Source of the DNA: Clostridium sp.
GTDB taxonomy: Bacteria; Bacillota; Clostridia; Clostridiales; Clostridiaceae
Assembly: GCF_018372875.1 (NCBI RefSeq)
Contig: NZ_JAHAIF010000024.1
Coordinates: 1 to 40,002 of the forward strand
Length of the DNA stretch: 40,002 nt
Direction: 5' to 3'
Shown: piece after piece, positions 39,646 through 40,002 of the stretch
Layout of the letters: each line of letters starts with the position of its first letter
Numbering within the stretch: the first letter of the stretch is position 1
Notes under the pieces: model-generated
What the model saw: only the letters and a program-made list of their open reading frames with translations
Told to the model about the DNA's origin: nothing
Databases searched by the model: none
Made by a program: the position numbers and the translations under genes

Positions 39646-40002
39646 ATGGGTAATAAATTTGTAATGGTTGGTGGCGGTTCTACTCAGTCACCTGGTATTT
39701 TAGAAGTTTTAAGAAAGCGTGCAAAAGAATTAAACTTAAGTGATTTAGTTTTATATGATATTGATGAAGAAAGAGTTTCTTTGCTTGGACAATATACGAA
39801 AATGTATTATAAGGAATTAGGCTCTAAAGTAAACGTTACATACACAACAAATGTTGATGAAGCTTTAAAAGGTGCTGATTTCTTATTTATGCAAATTCGT
39901 CCGGGTTTGAATAAACAAAGAGCTATTGATGAAAAAATATGTTTAAACAATGGTGTTGTTGGTCAAGAAACTTGTGGTTTAGGTGGATTCTCCTTTGCTA
40001 TG
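39646..40002 (+). CDS. Glycoside hydrolase family 4 enzyme, 5' part (cut by window end)
   Basis: The first 119 residues of a family-4 glycosidase, such as a 6-phospho-alpha- or beta-glucosidase. The NAD-binding start is MGNKFVMVGGGSTQSPGILE, the LYDIDEERV segment near 45 binds the cofactor, and VGQETCGLGGFSFAM holds the conserved N/Q-E-x-C-G motif with the metal-binding cysteine. These enzymes use NAD+ and Mn2+ and cut 6-phospho-disaccharides by a redox mechanism. GGAGGA (39631-39636) lies 9 bases upstream. It follows the PTS gene by 39 bases, so import and hydrolysis are coupled. Sugar specificity cannot be read from this part. Confidence 0.88.
   Translation, partial: MGNKFVMVGGGSTQSPGILEVLRKRAKELNLSDLVLYDIDEERVSLLGQYTKMYYKELGSKVNVTYTTNVDEALKGADFLFMQIRPGLNKQRAIDEKICLNNGVVGQETCGLGGFSFAM

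Noticed and set aside
1..40002. tRNA, rRNA, CRISPR arrays and prophage genes
   Set aside because: None was found by eye: no tRNA-like TTCRANYC arms with cloverleaf context, no regularly spaced repeats, and no phage structural genes.

Overview
The window looks like chromosomal DNA of a low-GC anaerobic Firmicute, most likely Clostridium in the strict sense. The DNA is very AT-rich, arginine is coded almost only by AGA in the core genes, and Shine-Dalgarno sites are strong (AGGAGG type). Gene content fits too: a FabT/FabK-type fatty acid operon with acetyl-CoA carboxylase, an acetate kinase, small ferredoxin and Bfd-like proteins, a HutP-family protein and a DegS/DegU-like pair. No rRNA, tRNA, CRISPR array, phage module or complete insertion sequence was seen. 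The species cannot be settled from sequence reading alone.

Layout. 1-985: terminator of an off-window gene, a decayed reading frame and a GNAT acetyltransferase. 1045-3639: an ECF transporter energy module (double ATPase plus EcfT) with no adjacent substrate-binding S component. 3735-6723: TPR protein, flavin reductase-like protein, DUF3592-type membrane protein and a membrane-anchored alpha/beta hydrolase on the minus strand. 6816-16662: one long fatty acid operon, fabT-fabH-acpP-fabK-fabD-fabG-fabF-accB-fabZ-accC-accD-accA, with a palindromic FabT-like operator on its promoter. It makes malonyl-CoA (AccABCD) and elongates acyl-ACP (FabH, FabF, FabG, FabZ, FabK). 16770-18150: DUF4003-like protein and HutP-family protein. 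18194-19952: a hairpin-rich intergenic stretch that looks like a structured RNA, then ackA. 20072-25534: a DinG-type helicase and a membrane histidine kinase, bracketed by two copies of a related terminator-like RNA hairpin with a conserved interior. 25542-28519: a broken small gene, gamma carbonic anhydrase, an acidic unknown, a DUF488 protein and an EEP-family hydrolase. An apparently orphan manganese (yybP-ykoY type) riboswitch with its own promoter and terminator lies on the minus strand at 27559-27707. 28529-31543: ferredoxin, Bfd-like protein, TetM/TetO-like GTPase and a possible ribbon-helix-helix protein. 31701-35791: a small conserved protein, the DegS/DegU-like pair, a second unexplained structured region, and a membrane-associated MutS-like ATPase. 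36230-40002: a sugar-uptake locus (RpiR regulator, ChbG-type deacetylase, PTS EIICB, start of a family-4 glycosidase) whose Arg codon use differs from the rest, suggesting acquisition by transfer.

The parts least explained by known genes are RNA-like. They are the paired conserved hairpins (20072-20149 and 25460-25534), the orphan minus-strand Mn riboswitch (27559-27707), the four-way-junction element with a repeated CTTGCGTT (33993-34094), and the multi-hairpin region before ackA (18194-18419). I did not find a clearly new multi-gene protein system.
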